From CAWBLP01 sp963721065 (GTDB lineage Bacteria > Pseudomonadota > Alphaproteobacteria > Acetobacterales > Acetobacteraceae): 64,000 bases of DNA. The notes beneath the pieces are model-generated. The model was not told the DNA's origin. It made no database searches and saw nothing but the letters and a program-made list of their open reading frames with translations. Below, piece by piece: positions 21,101-29,406 of the stretch. The stretch is from the NCBI GenBank assembly GCA_963721065.1, contig CAVRHO010000004.1, forward strand, positions 248,001-312,000, read 5' to 3'. The translations under genes and the position numbers were made by a program. Each line of letters starts with the position of its first letter. Positions within the stretch are counted from its first letter, which is position 1.

Positions 21101-24100
21101 TGGTCCAGCCGCCGGCGCCGGCACCACCACCGCCGGTCACATCCACCTGCAGCAGCGCGTTGCCGCTGCCGTCGGCGACCAGGTTCAGATAACCTGCGAC
21201 GAATGGATTGTCGGACCCGTTCCACCCCTGGAACCGGCTGGTAATGCCGCGAAGGTCGATAACATCGCCGGTCGGCCCGCCCTGGAAATCGGTGATTTCG
21301 TCGACCGCTGCACCGGATTGCCACTGAAGCTGATACGTGTCCTGTCCGGTGCCGCCGGTGAGCGTATCCGCGCCAGTGCCTGATGCGACGTTCTGGAACA
21401 GGTCGTTGCCGCTGCCGCCGTCCAGGACGTTGTTGCCCTGTGTGTCCACCAACGTGTCGTCACCGGCGTATCCGGCCAGTGTGTCGTCACCGGCATCGCC
21501 GCTGAGATAATCGTTGCCCGCGCCGCTGTCGCCCTCCAGCGAGTCATTGCCGGTGCCGCCATACAGCGTGTCGCCGCCATTGCCGCCAACGATCGTGTCG
21601 TTGCCTTCCTGCCCATAGAGAAGGTCGGCGCCGTCGCCACCGTTGACGCTGTCGTTGCCGAAGCCGGCATAGACCGTGTCGTTGCCTGCGTCGCCGGTGA
21701 TCGTATCGCTGCTGGCGCTGCCGGTGATGTTGTCGTCCCCGGCCGTGCCGTCGATCACGCGTCCCGCACCGGTCGGCGAGAAGCTTGGCGTGAAGTTGTC
21801 CAGGGTGAAGTCGCCAGGCAGGTGCCCGTCGAACTTCAGCACGGTCTGCCAGGTGGAGGCGCTGCCGCCGGCATCCAGGTCCACCTGCAGCAGCGTGACT
21901 CCCACGCCGCCGGGTACAAGCTGGATATAGCCGGTGGTGAAGGGATTGCTGCCGGCGGTGTAGCCGGTGAGATTACCCAGCACCTGGTTCAGATCGACCA
22001 CGTCGCCGCCGGCACCGGTGGCGAAATCGGTGATCTCCGCGGTGCCAAAGCCGGGCCGCCAGTTCAGCACGTAGCTGTCCTGATGGACGCCAGGCCCGCC
22101 GGTGAATGTGTCGCTGCCGCCGTAGGCGACGTCGCGGAACACATCGTTTCCGCCGCCGCCGGTGACGAGATTGTTGCCCTGGTAATCGCTGAACGTATCG
22201 TTGCCGGCGCCGCCCACCAGCGTGTCGTCGCCCGCCTGGCCGTCCAAAGACGCATTGCCCGACACCGCGCCGGCGGTCAGGCTGTCGTTGCCGTCGCCGC
22301 CCCACAGCGTATCATTGCCCTGCGTCCCGACGAGCGTGTCGTTGCCCTGATCGCCCTGGAGCAGGCTGTCGCCGGGGCCCGTTGCGGTGAGGCTGTCGTC
22401 ACCGATGCCGCCGTAGAGCGTATCGCTCCCCGCGCCACTGGCGATGGTGTCGTTGCCTTCCTGTCCCTGCAGGTAGTCGTTGCCGCCCGCGGTGGTGACG
22501 CTGTCGTCACCGTAACCGGCATAGATGGTGTCGTTGCCGCCGGCACCGGTGATGGTGTCGTTGCTGGCCGTACCGTAGAGCGTGTCGTCGCCGGTGGTGC
22601 CGTCGATCGCCAGTCCGGCGCCGTCCGGCGCGAAGGACGGCGTGAAATTGCTCACCATGAAGGACGCAGCAGAGACATTCTGCAGCAGCAGGACATCCTG
22701 CCAGCCATACGTGCCGCCCGACGCATCGCGGTCGATCTGCAGCATCACGTCGGTACCCTGCTGCTGCAGCCGCAGGTAGCCACCAGTGAACGGATTGTCG
22801 TAGCCCGCCCGGCCGGTCATCTGGCCGAGCAACTGGGTGATATCGATGACGTCGCCGCCGGAACCGGTGGCGAAATCGGTCACGGTACCAACCGGGGCGC
22901 TTGCGGACCAGTTGATGGCGTAAACATCCTGTCCGTCGCCACCAGTGAACGTGTCCGTGCCGCCGCCGGACACATTCTGGAAGGTGTCGTTGCCCGCGCC
23001 GCCATCCAGCGTGTTGCTGCCTGCGGTGTCGGACAGTTGGTCACTGCCGGGACCGCCCTGCAGCGAGTCATCGCCGGCCCCGCCATCCAGGGTATTGACG
23101 CCCGGACCGCCGTCCAGCGTGTCGTTGCCGGCTTCGCCGTACAGCAGATCGTTGCCGGTGCCGCCGTGCACCACGTCGTCACCGGCGGCGGCATGCACCG
23201 TATCGTCACCGCCGTTGCCGTTGATCGTGTCGTTGCTGACCGAACCGGCCAGGGCGCTGGATGCACCACTGTCGTCGATCACCAGGCCGGCGCCGGTGGG
23301 GCTGAAACCGGGCGTCAGATTGTCGATGGTCGGCACCGGGGCGGCGGCGGTCGATGGCAGCAGGCCGCTGACGGTGGCGTCCAGGCGCACGGCTTCGTGG
23401 CTGTTGTCCGAACTGGTCAGGGTGATGTCGATCGTGTTCAGCCCCTGCGTCAGCAACCCGCCGGCGCCGCTGACACTGAAGGACTGCAGACTGCTCCAGG
23501 CACGATAATCCGTTGCGATCGTGTTGCCGTTGACCGACAGGGTGGCGGCATCGTCCGCGGCCCAGCCCCCCGACAGCACGACCGTGGCCAGATCGAAGTT
23601 GCTGAGGTCGAAGGTGCTGTGGAACGTGTAAGGCGCCGCGCCGTTGTCGGCGGTTGATGCGGACCGGGCAATCCAGCCGGAGGTCGCGCTGTTCGCCAGC
23701 CAGCCGCTGTACCAGTCGGTTGAGTTGGAGGCGACGAACTGTGCCGCCGCGACGCCGCCGCCGGTTTGATCCACGGTCCACGACGCGTCCGCCTGGCCGC
23801 CGGAGGTGAGCGCCGAACCGGTGCCGTCCAGGCCCGTGCCGATATGGAACGACGTGGTGTTGGTCGTGGGATCGTTGCGCAGGATCAGCGCGGTGACCCA
23901 CTGCCCGCCATTCGACGGACCATCGCGGTCCAGTTGCAGCAGCGTGTCGCCGCCAGTCTGCGCGATACGCAGATAGCCGGCCGTGAACGGATTGGTGCTG
24001 GCGTTCCAGCCGCCGTAGTTACGGGACCACTGCAGCAGGCCGTTGATGTCCAGGACGTCGCCACCCGGGCCGGCCTGGAAGTCGGTGATCAGGTCCGGCC

Positions 24101-26252
24101 GGAACGTGGTGGGGTTGTAACCGGGGCTGTTGGCGATCTGGAAGGTGTCCTGACCGGCCCCGCCCGACAGCGTGCTGCCGGTGTCGCCGGCGGAGACGCT
24201 GGCGATGGTATCGTTGCCGTCGCCGCCCTGGATCAGGTTGGCGCCCTGCGTGTCGTAGAGGCTGTCGTTGCCCGCGCCGCCGGCCAGCGTGTCGTTGCCG
24301 ATGCTGCTGTACAGCGTATCCTCGCCGCCGCCGCCGTCCAGGCTGTCGTTGCCGTAGTAACCGTCCAGCCGGTCGTTGCCGGTGCCGCCGAGCAGCGTGT
24401 CGTTGCCGTAGTCGCCGTAGAGGCTGTCGTCGCCGCTGCCGCCGTCGAGGCTATCCTGGCTGTAGCCGCCATACAGCGTGTCGTTGCCGCCAAGGCCCTG
24501 CAGCGTATCGTTGGCGGCCGTGCCCGTGAGGTTGTCGTTGCCGCCGTCCGAGCCGGTGATCACCAGCCCGGCGCCGGTGCCCTGCGGGTTCCAGCCCTGG
24601 ACGACGTTATCAATGGTGAAGGACGCCGCGGTGGTGTTCTGCAGCGTCAGGATGGTGGTCCAGTCCGTGCCGGTGCCGCTCAGGCTTGCCTGCAACACCG
24701 TGTCGGTGCCCGACTGCTGCAGGCGCAGGTAGCCCATTGCGAATGGGTCGGTCTGGCTGTCCCAACCGCTCAAATAGGTGGGAGTGATGGACAGTCGGTC
24801 GCCGCCCGCCCCGGTCTGGAAGTCGGTGATGACGTCCGGATGAAGGTTGGTTGGGCTGTTCTGCAGGTAATAGAATGGGGAAGAAGTGACGTTGAACTGA
24901 TCCTGGCCGGCGCCACCCGAAAGGGTGCTGCCGGTGTCGCCGGCGGAGACGGCGTCGATGGTATCGTTGCCGTCGCCGCCCTGAATCAGATTGGCGCCCT
25001 GGGTGTCCGACAGGGAGTCGTTGCCGGCATCGCCGGACAGTGTGTCGTCGCCCGCACTGCTGATGATGGAGTCGGCGCCGATGCCGCCGGCCAGGCTGTC
25101 GTTGCCGGCGCCACCGTCGAGCGTGTCCCGGCCGCTACCGCCCTGCAGGGTGTCGTCGCCCTGGTCGCCGTACAGCGTGTCGTCGCCGATACCGCCATCG
25201 AGGCTGTCATTGCCATAGCCGGCCCGCAACGTGTCGTTGCCGCCAAGACCCTGGAGCGTGTCATTGTCGGCGCTGCCGGCCAGGTTGTCGTTGCCGCCGT
25301 CGGAGCCGATGATGCTGCGCCCGATGCCGGTGCCCTGCGGGTTCCAGCCCTGCGCGATGTTTTCGATCGTGAGGGTGGATGAAGTGATGCCCTGTAGTGT
25401 CAGGATGGTGGTCCACGACGACCCGGATCCGGATTCGTCCGCCTGGACCAGCGTATCGCCGCCCGACTGCTGGAGGCGCAGGTAGCCAGCCGTGAACGGA
25501 TCCGTGTTGCCGTCCCAGCCGCTCAGGTAATAGCTGCTGAGGGACATTGACAACTGGTCACCGCCGGCGCCGGCCTGGAAATCGGTGATGACGTCGGGGT
25601 GCAGCGCTGCCGGATTGTAGTGCAGGTCATAGAAGGCGCCGTTCGACAGGTCGAACAGGTCCTGTCCCGCACCGCCCGAGAGCGTGCTGCCGGTGTCGCC
25701 GGATGACACATTGCTGAGCGTGTCGTTGCCGGCGCCGCCCTGGATCTGGTTGGCGCCCTGCGTGTCCGACAGGAGGTCGTTGCCCGCGCCGCCAGACAGC
25801 GTGTCGGCGCCGGCATTGCCGTACAGCGTGTCCTGGCCGGCACCACCTATCAGGCTGTCGTTGCCGGCATCGCCGGAGAGGTTGTCGTCGCCGCTGCCGC
25901 CATCGATGCTGTCCTGCCCGTCACCGCCATGCAGCGTGTCGGCGCCGGCCAGGCCCAGCAGCGTGTCGTTGTCGGCGGTGCCGGTGAGGCTGTCATTGCC
26001 GCCATCCGAGCCGGTGAAGGTGCGCCCCGTGCCCGTTGCCTGCGGGTTCCAGCCCTGCACCACGTTGTCGATGGTCAAGGCGGACGCGGTGGTGCCTTGC
26101 AGCGTCAGGATGGTGGACCAGGACATTCCCGTTCCGGATTCGTCCACCTGCAGCAGCGTATCGGCACCGGACTGCAGCAGGCGCAGATAGCCGGTGGCAA
26201 ACGGATCCGTCGTGCTGTCCCAGCCGGTCAGGTAATCGACCGGGATCGACAA
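18063..26252 (-). CDS. Giant RTX protein, segment 3
   Basis: A 2,729-residue ORF, the longest piece. It contains about seven copies of a module resembling the VC_A0849-type type I secretion target: VITDFQxGxGGDxL, a GW.xxTDPFxxGYLRLxQSG stretch, then DTLLQVDxxGxGxSWxTILTLQ. The copies are separated by RTX beta-roll blocks. At about 23345-23860 a unique beta-sandwich-like insert occurs (DWYSGWLANSATSGWI, then YTFHSTFDLSNFDLATVVLS and SVNGNTI). It looks like the glycan-binding-type module often seen in PEP-CTERM and surface proteins. Its apparent start is internal: one base is missing near 26331-26336, where the upstream frame would otherwise read DPFHTLRNNPTALHPDVITD without a break. Confidence 0.85.
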   Translation of the reverse strand: MSIPVDYLTGWDSTTDPFATGYLRLLQSGADTLLQVDESGTGMSWSTILTLQGTTASALTIDNVVQGWNPQATGTGRTFTGSDGGNDSLTGTADNDTLLGLAGADTLHGGDGQDSIDGGSGDDNLSGDAGNDSLIGGAGQDTLYGNAGADTLSGGAGNDLLSDTQGANQIQGGAGNDTLSNVSSGDTGSTLSGGAGQDLFDLSNGAFYDLHYNPAALHPDVITDFQAGAGGDQLSMSLSSYYLSGWDGNTDPFTAGYLRLQQSGGDTLVQADESGSGSSWTTILTLQGITSSTLTIENIAQGWNPQGTGIGRSIIGSDGGNDNLAGSADNDTLQGLGGNDTLRAGYGNDSLDGGIGDDTLYGDQGDDTLQGGSGRDTLDGGAGNDSLAGGIGADSIISSAGDDTLSGDAGNDSLSDTQGANLIQGGDGNDTIDAVSAGDTGSTLSGGAGQDQFNVTSSPFYYLQNSPTNLHPDVITDFQTGAGGDRLSITPTYLSGWDSQTDPFAMGYLRLQQSGTDTVLQASLSGTGTDWTTILTLQNTTAASFTIDNVVQGWNPQGTGAGLVITGSDGGNDNLTGTAANDTLQGLGGNDTLYGGYSQDSLDGGSGDDSLYGDYGNDTLLGGTGNDRLDGYYGNDSLDGGGGEDTLYSSIGNDTLAGGAGNDSLYDTQGANLIQGGDGNDTIASVSAGDTGSTLSGGAGQDTFQIANSPGYNPTTFRPDLITDFQAGPGGDVLDINGLLQWSRNYGGWNASTNPFTAGYLRIAQTGGDTLLQLDRDGPSNGGQWVTALILRNDPTTNTTSFHIGTGLDGTGSALTSGGQADASWTVDQTGGGVAAAQFVASNSTDWYSGWLANSATSGWIARSASTADNGAAPYTFHSTFDLSNFDLATVVLSGGWAADDAATLSVNGNTIATDYRAWSSLQSFSVSGAGGLLTQGLNTIDITLTSSDNSHEAVRLDATVSGLLPSTAAAPVPTIDNLTPGFSPTGAGLVIDDSGASSALAGSVSNDTINGNGGDDTVHAAAGDDVVHGGTGNDLLYGEAGNDTLDGGPGVNTLDGGAGDDSLQGGPGSDQLSDTAGSNTLDGGAGNDTFQNVSGGGTDTFTGGDGQDVYAINWSASAPVGTVTDFATGSGGDVIDITQLLGQMTGRAGYDNPFTGGYLRLQQQGTDVMLQIDRDASGGTYGWQDVLLLQNVSAASFMVSNFTPSFAPDGAGLAIDGTTGDDTLYGTASNDTITGAGGNDTIYAGYGDDSVTTAGGNDYLQGQEGNDTIASGAGSDTLYGGIGDDSLTATGPGDSLLQGDQGNDTLVGTQGNDTLWGGDGNDSLTAGAVSGNASLDGQAGDDTLVGGAGNDTFSDYQGNNLVTGGGGNDVFRDVAYGGSDTFTGGPGVHQDSYVLNWRPGFGTAEITDFATGAGGDVVDLNQVLGNLTGYTAGSNPFTTGYIQLVPGGVGVTLLQVDLDAGGSASTWQTVLKFDGHLPGDFTLDNFTPSFSPTGAGRVIDGTAGDDNITGSASSDTITGDAGNDTVYAGFGNDSVNGGDGADLLYGQEGNDTIVGGNGGDTLYGGTGNDSLEGDSGAGNDYLSGDAGDDTLAGYAGDDTLVDTQGNNVLDGGSGNDLFQNVASGTGADTLTGGTGQDTYQLQWQSGAAVDEITDFQGGPTGDVIDLRGITSRFQGWNGSDNPFVAGYLNLVADGSGNALLQVDVTGGGGAGAGGWTTMLQLDGVVPGDLTLDNFNPTFSPSGAGLLIDDTADSHQLYGTSSNDTILGEGGNDTIYAGYGNDSVDGGVNNDYLQGQGGDDTLLGGADNDTLYDTQGNNSLDGGAGDDLLNGNGTLAGGDGNDTLTGNGVLDAGTGNDSVSGNGTLTGGQGNDTLSGQGQLDGGDDNDSLTGSAGASLSGGAGEDSFNGAGGTGGLSIDGGDGYDVAFFTGNRADYTITDNGDGTYTVVDNRPGSGNGADTIANVELLNFADQEYQLAPTATGILWDDTLGVDNSVEPDNGTIGVVYGGIDPANLLAGNDTLHGEAGNDRLNAGPGANSVTGDGGNDVLWGNSGADTLDAGDGNDTLLGGSGNDLLHGGNDNNSLDGGQHNDTLYGDQGNDTLANSQGSNSLDGGIGDDLLSGIGTLSGGDGNDTISGSGTLDGGAGADNLTGTGVLTGGAGNDYLNSGTDFGTSLDGGDGNDTLYGNGTLSGGAGNDLINTTNNSAYGGDGADTLIGIMYGPYPYSGNEYLDGGAGDDSLWGDTGADTLVGGQGADTINAGAGNDSIDGGTGDNVSIYNAVRGHYTVVQDGSGGYYVSDNRGTDGTDHVVNVQILRFSDIDFEESPLNAGTIVTGSTGDNSLAGSAFDDSIVAGDGNDTVAAGDGNDQVDGGLGSDSLDAGNGNNVVSGGAGDDTILSGSGDDILHGGAGNNLITSGAGFDTIDAGDGNNTISGGDGNDAIAVGNGDNSISGDSGNDTISAGSGNDTIDGVDGNNSISATGGANILTGGDGNDTLSGNGTLSGGFGADVLSGNGVLDGGDGNDVLSGSGSLSGDAGNDQLTGSGLLDGGAGNDYITVAAGTGLGSDGNDTLVAQYATGVFLSGGSGANSLQGNSGNDTLLGSAGDDFFTGNGGNDVLYGGSGYNSASYSGAKTDYTLTANPDGTYTIQDLRGGSPSGTDLLIGIEHVSFADGGSYDLAPGPVVGLLLTGTQFDDILSGNSGADTILGLGGNDILDGDNNAELAGRRDRQ

Positions 26253-29200
26253 CTGATCGCCACCCGGACCGGCCTGGAAGTCGGTGATGACGTCGGGATG
26301 TAGCGCTGTCGGATTGTTGCGAAGGGTGTGAAAGGGTCGCTCGACAGTTCGAACAGGTCCTGTCCCGCGCCGCCGGAGAGTGTGCTGCCGGTGTCGCCGT
26401 CGGACACACTGCTGATCGTGTCGTTGCCGGCGCCGCCCTGGATCTGATTGGCGCCCTGGGTGTCGTACAGGTAGTCGTTACCGGCGCCGCCGGACAGCGT
26501 GTCGTCACCCGCATTGCCGTACAGCGTGTCGGTGCCTGCGCCGCCCTGCACACTGTCGTTGCCGGCGTCACCTTGCAGATAATCGGATCCCGCGCCGCCG
26601 ATCAGCGTGTCGTTGCCATCCCGCCCATACAGGGTGGCGTCACCGGCCGAGGACGCATCGAGCTGGTTGTCGAGCGCGTTGCCGTAGCCGTTGCCGCCCG
26701 TCGTCAGCACCAGGTTTTCGACATTGGTCGGCAAGGTGTAGTTGGTCAGCGAGGTCTGGATTGTGTCGGTCCCCTCGCCGGGGTTCTCGATCACCTGGTC
26801 GCCAGGACCGTCAACGATATACAGATCGTTACCGAAACCACCGGCCATGGTGTCGTTGCCGGTTCCGCCATCCAGCGTGTCATTGCCGTCCCCACCGGGC
26901 ACGGATGCCGTCGGCAGGCCACCCCAGAGAAGGTCGTTTCCCACGCCACCGCTGAGGCTGTCGGCGCCGGCATTGCCGGCCAAGGTATCGAAACCCGCCG
27001 ACCCCGACAGCGTGTCGGCGCCCGCCGCGCCGTCCAGGCTGTCCGGACCGGTTCCGCCGGACAGAAGGTTGTCGCCGGCATCGCCGGACAGGGTCTGTGA
27101 CGCATCGGGCGCGGGCGCCCCGGGCGGCGCCCAGCCCTGGGTGAAGTTATCCGCGGTGAAGCTGCTTGCCGTGGTGTTCTGCAACGTCAGCACGGTCACC
27201 CAACTGGCAGCGGTGCCGGACCCGTCCTTGTCCACCTGCAGCAGCGTGTCGGTGCCGCTCTGGAGGAGTTGCAGATAGTCGGAGGTGAAGGGGTTGCTGC
27301 CGTCGTTGGGAATCACGCCATAGGACTGCAACCCGGACAGGTCGAGGACGTCGCCCCCGGGGCCGGTCTGGAAGTCGGTGACCACATCGGCGTGGAGTGC
27401 CGAGGGATTGGACTGAACGTTGTAGCCGGCAGTACTGGAGATCTGGAACGTGTCCTGCCCGGCGCCGCCCGACAGGGTGCTGCCGGTATCGCCGCCCGAT
27501 ACGTTCTCAAGCGTATCGTCGCCCAGGCCGCCGGACAGCGAGTTGGCGCCCTGGGTATCGCCCAGGATGTCGTTGCCGTCACCACCCAGCAGCGTATCAG
27601 CCCCCGCGCTGCCGGACAGTGTGTCGCTGCCGGCGCCGCCATCCAGGCTGTCGTTGCCGGCGCCGACGGTCAGGCTGTCATTGCCAGCGCCGCCCAGCAA
27701 CGTGTTGTCCCCGGCGGTGTCGTACAGCGTGTCGTTTCCGGCGCCGCCATCCAGGCTGTCGTTGCCGTCATCGCCACGCAGGGAGTTGTTGCCGGTGCCG
27801 CCCTGCAGCGTGTCGTCGCCGTAGCCGCCATACAGCGTGTCGTTGCCGCCGTTGCCCTGCAGCGTATCGTTGTTCACGCCGCCGTTAAAGGTGTTGTTGT
27901 TGTCGTCACCGCTGATCAGGGCACCAGCAGTGCCCTGCGGATTCCAGCCCTGCGTGATGTTGTCCGCGGTGAAGGCCGTGGCGGTCGTGTTCTGCAGTGT
28001 CAGGACGGTGACCCATCCCGAGGTCCCGCCCGTCCCGCTCTTGTCCACCTGCAGCAGCGTGTCCGCCCCGCTCTGCACGAACTGCGCATAGCCCGTGGTG
28101 AACGGGTTGGCGTTGCTGGGGAACGAACCATAATAGTACTCGAGGCCTGACAGGTCGAGCACGTCGCCGCCCGCCCCTGTTTGGAAGTCCGTCACCACAT
28201 CGACGTGAAGCGCCGATGGGTTATATTGAAGGTCGTAGCCGACATTGCCGCTGAACCGGAACGTGTCCTGCCCGGCGCCGCCGGACAGCGTGCTGCCCGT
28301 GTCCCCGCCCGAGACCTCGGACAAGGTGTCGTTGCCCAGACCGCCGGACAGAGAGTTGGCGCCCTGCGTATCGTATAGGGAGTCGTTGCCGTCACCGCCC
28401 GCCAGCGTGTCGTCGCCGGCACTGCTGTACAGCGTGTCATTGCCAGCGCCACCATCCGCGCTGTCGTTCCCATCATCGCCCGCAGGTAATCGTTGCCGGT
28501 GCCGCCCAGCAGCGTGTCGTCGCCGTACGCCGCCGTACAGCGTGTCGTTGCCGCCGTTGCCCTGCAGCGTATCGTCGTTCACCCCGCCGTACAGGGTGTT
28601 GTTGTTGTCGTCACCGTTGACCAGGGCACCGGCAGTGCCCTGCGGATTCCAGCCCTGCGTGATGTTATCCGCGGTGAAGGCCGTGGCGGTCGTGTTCTGC
28701 AGTGTCAGGACGGTGACCCATCCCGAGGCACCTCCCGTCCCGGCCTTGTCCACCTGCAGCAGCGTGTCCACCCCGCTCTGCACGAACTGCGCGTAGCCCG
28801 TGGTGAACGGATTGGCGTCGCCGGGAACCGCCCCGTAGGACTGAAGGGCGGACATGTCGAGCACGTCGCCGCCCGGCCCCGTTTGGAAGTCCGTCACCAC
28901 ATCGACGTGAAGCGCCGATGGGTTATATTGAAGGTCGTAGCCGACATTGCCGCTGAACCGGAACGTGTCCTGCCCGGCGCCGCCGGACAGCGTGCTGCCG
29001 GTGTCCCCGCCCGACACCTCATACAACGTGTCGTTGCCCAGACCGCCGGACAGAGAGTTGGCGCCCTGCGTATCGTATAGGGAATCGTTGCCGTCACCGC
29101 CCGCCAGCGTGTCGTCGCCGGCACTGCTGTACAGCGTGTCATTGCCAGCGCCACCATCCGCGCTGTCGTTCCCATCATCGCCACGCAGGGAGTCGTTGCC

Positions 29201-29296
29201 GGTGCCGCCCTGCAGCGTGTCGTCGCCGTAGCCGCCATACAGCGTGTCGTTGCCGCCGTTGCCCTGCAGCGTGTCGTCGTTCACGCCGCCGTTCAA
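26228..29296 (-). CDS. Giant RTX protein, segment 2
   Basis: A 1,022-residue ORF with three VVTDFQTGxGGDVLDLSGL modules, RTX blocks, and one DLYIVDGPGDQVIENPGEGT unit. The modules at about 27.4, 28.2 and 28.9 kb are nearly identical at DNA level, a recent tandem duplication. An out-of-frame stretch (LYGGVRRRHAAGRHRQRLPAG) results from two compensating indels: a base missing at about 28482 and an extra C at 28528. The ORF begins at an internal TTG. Coding continues upstream to about 29430, where GGAGGGCC replaces the GGAGGTGCC of the sister copy (one base lost). Confidence 0.82.
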   Translation of the reverse strand: MNGGVNDDTLQGNGGNDTLYGGYGDDTLQGGTGNDSLRGDDGNDSADGGAGNDTLYSSAGDDTLAGGDGNDSLYDTQGANSLSGGLGNDTLYEVSGGDTGSTLSGGAGQDTFRFSGNVGYDLQYNPSALHVDVVTDFQTGPGGDVLDMSALQSYGAVPGDANPFTTGYAQFVQSGVDTLLQVDKAGTGGASGWVTVLTLQNTTATAFTADNITQGWNPQGTAGALVNGDDNNNTLYGGVNDDTLQGNGGNDTLYGGVRRRHAAGRHRQRLPAGDDGNDSADGGAGNDTLYSSAGDDTLAGGDGNDSLYDTQGANSLSGGLGNDTLSEVSGGDTGSTLSGGAGQDTFRFSGNVGYDLQYNPSALHVDVVTDFQTGAGGDVLDLSGLEYYYGSFPSNANPFTTGYAQFVQSGADTLLQVDKSGTGGTSGWVTVLTLQNTTATAFTADNITQGWNPQGTAGALISGDDNNNTFNGGVNNDTLQGNGGNDTLYGGYGDDTLQGGTGNNSLRGDDGNDSLDGGAGNDTLYDTAGDNTLLGGAGNDSLTVGAGNDSLDGGAGSDTLSGSAGADTLLGGDGNDILGDTQGANSLSGGLGDDTLENVSGGDTGSTLSGGAGQDTFQISSTAGYNVQSNPSALHADVVTDFQTGPGGDVLDLSGLQSYGVIPNDGSNPFTSDYLQLLQSGTDTLLQVDKDGSGTAASWVTVLTLQNTTASSFTADNFTQGWAPPGAPAPDASQTLSGDAGDNLLSGGTGPDSLDGAAGADTLSGSAGFDTLAGNAGADSLSGGVGNDLLWGGLPTASVPGGDGNDTLDGGTGNDTMAGGFGNDLYIVDGPGDQVIENPGEGTDTIQTSLTNYTLPTNVENLVLTTGGNGYGNALDNQLDASSAGDATLYGRDGNDTLIGGAGSDYLQGDAGNDSVQGGAGTDTLYGNAGDDTLSGGAGNDYLYDTQGANQIQGGAGNDTISSVSDGDTGSTLSGGAGQDLFELSSDPFTPFATIRQRYIPTSSPTSRPVRVAISCRSRSIT

Positions 29297-29406
29297 GGTG
29301 TTGTTGTTGTCGTCACCGCTGATCAGAGCACCAGCAGTGCCCTGCGGATTCCAGCCCTGCGTGATGTTATCCGCGGTGAAGGCCGTGGCGGTCGTGTTCT
29401 GCAGCG

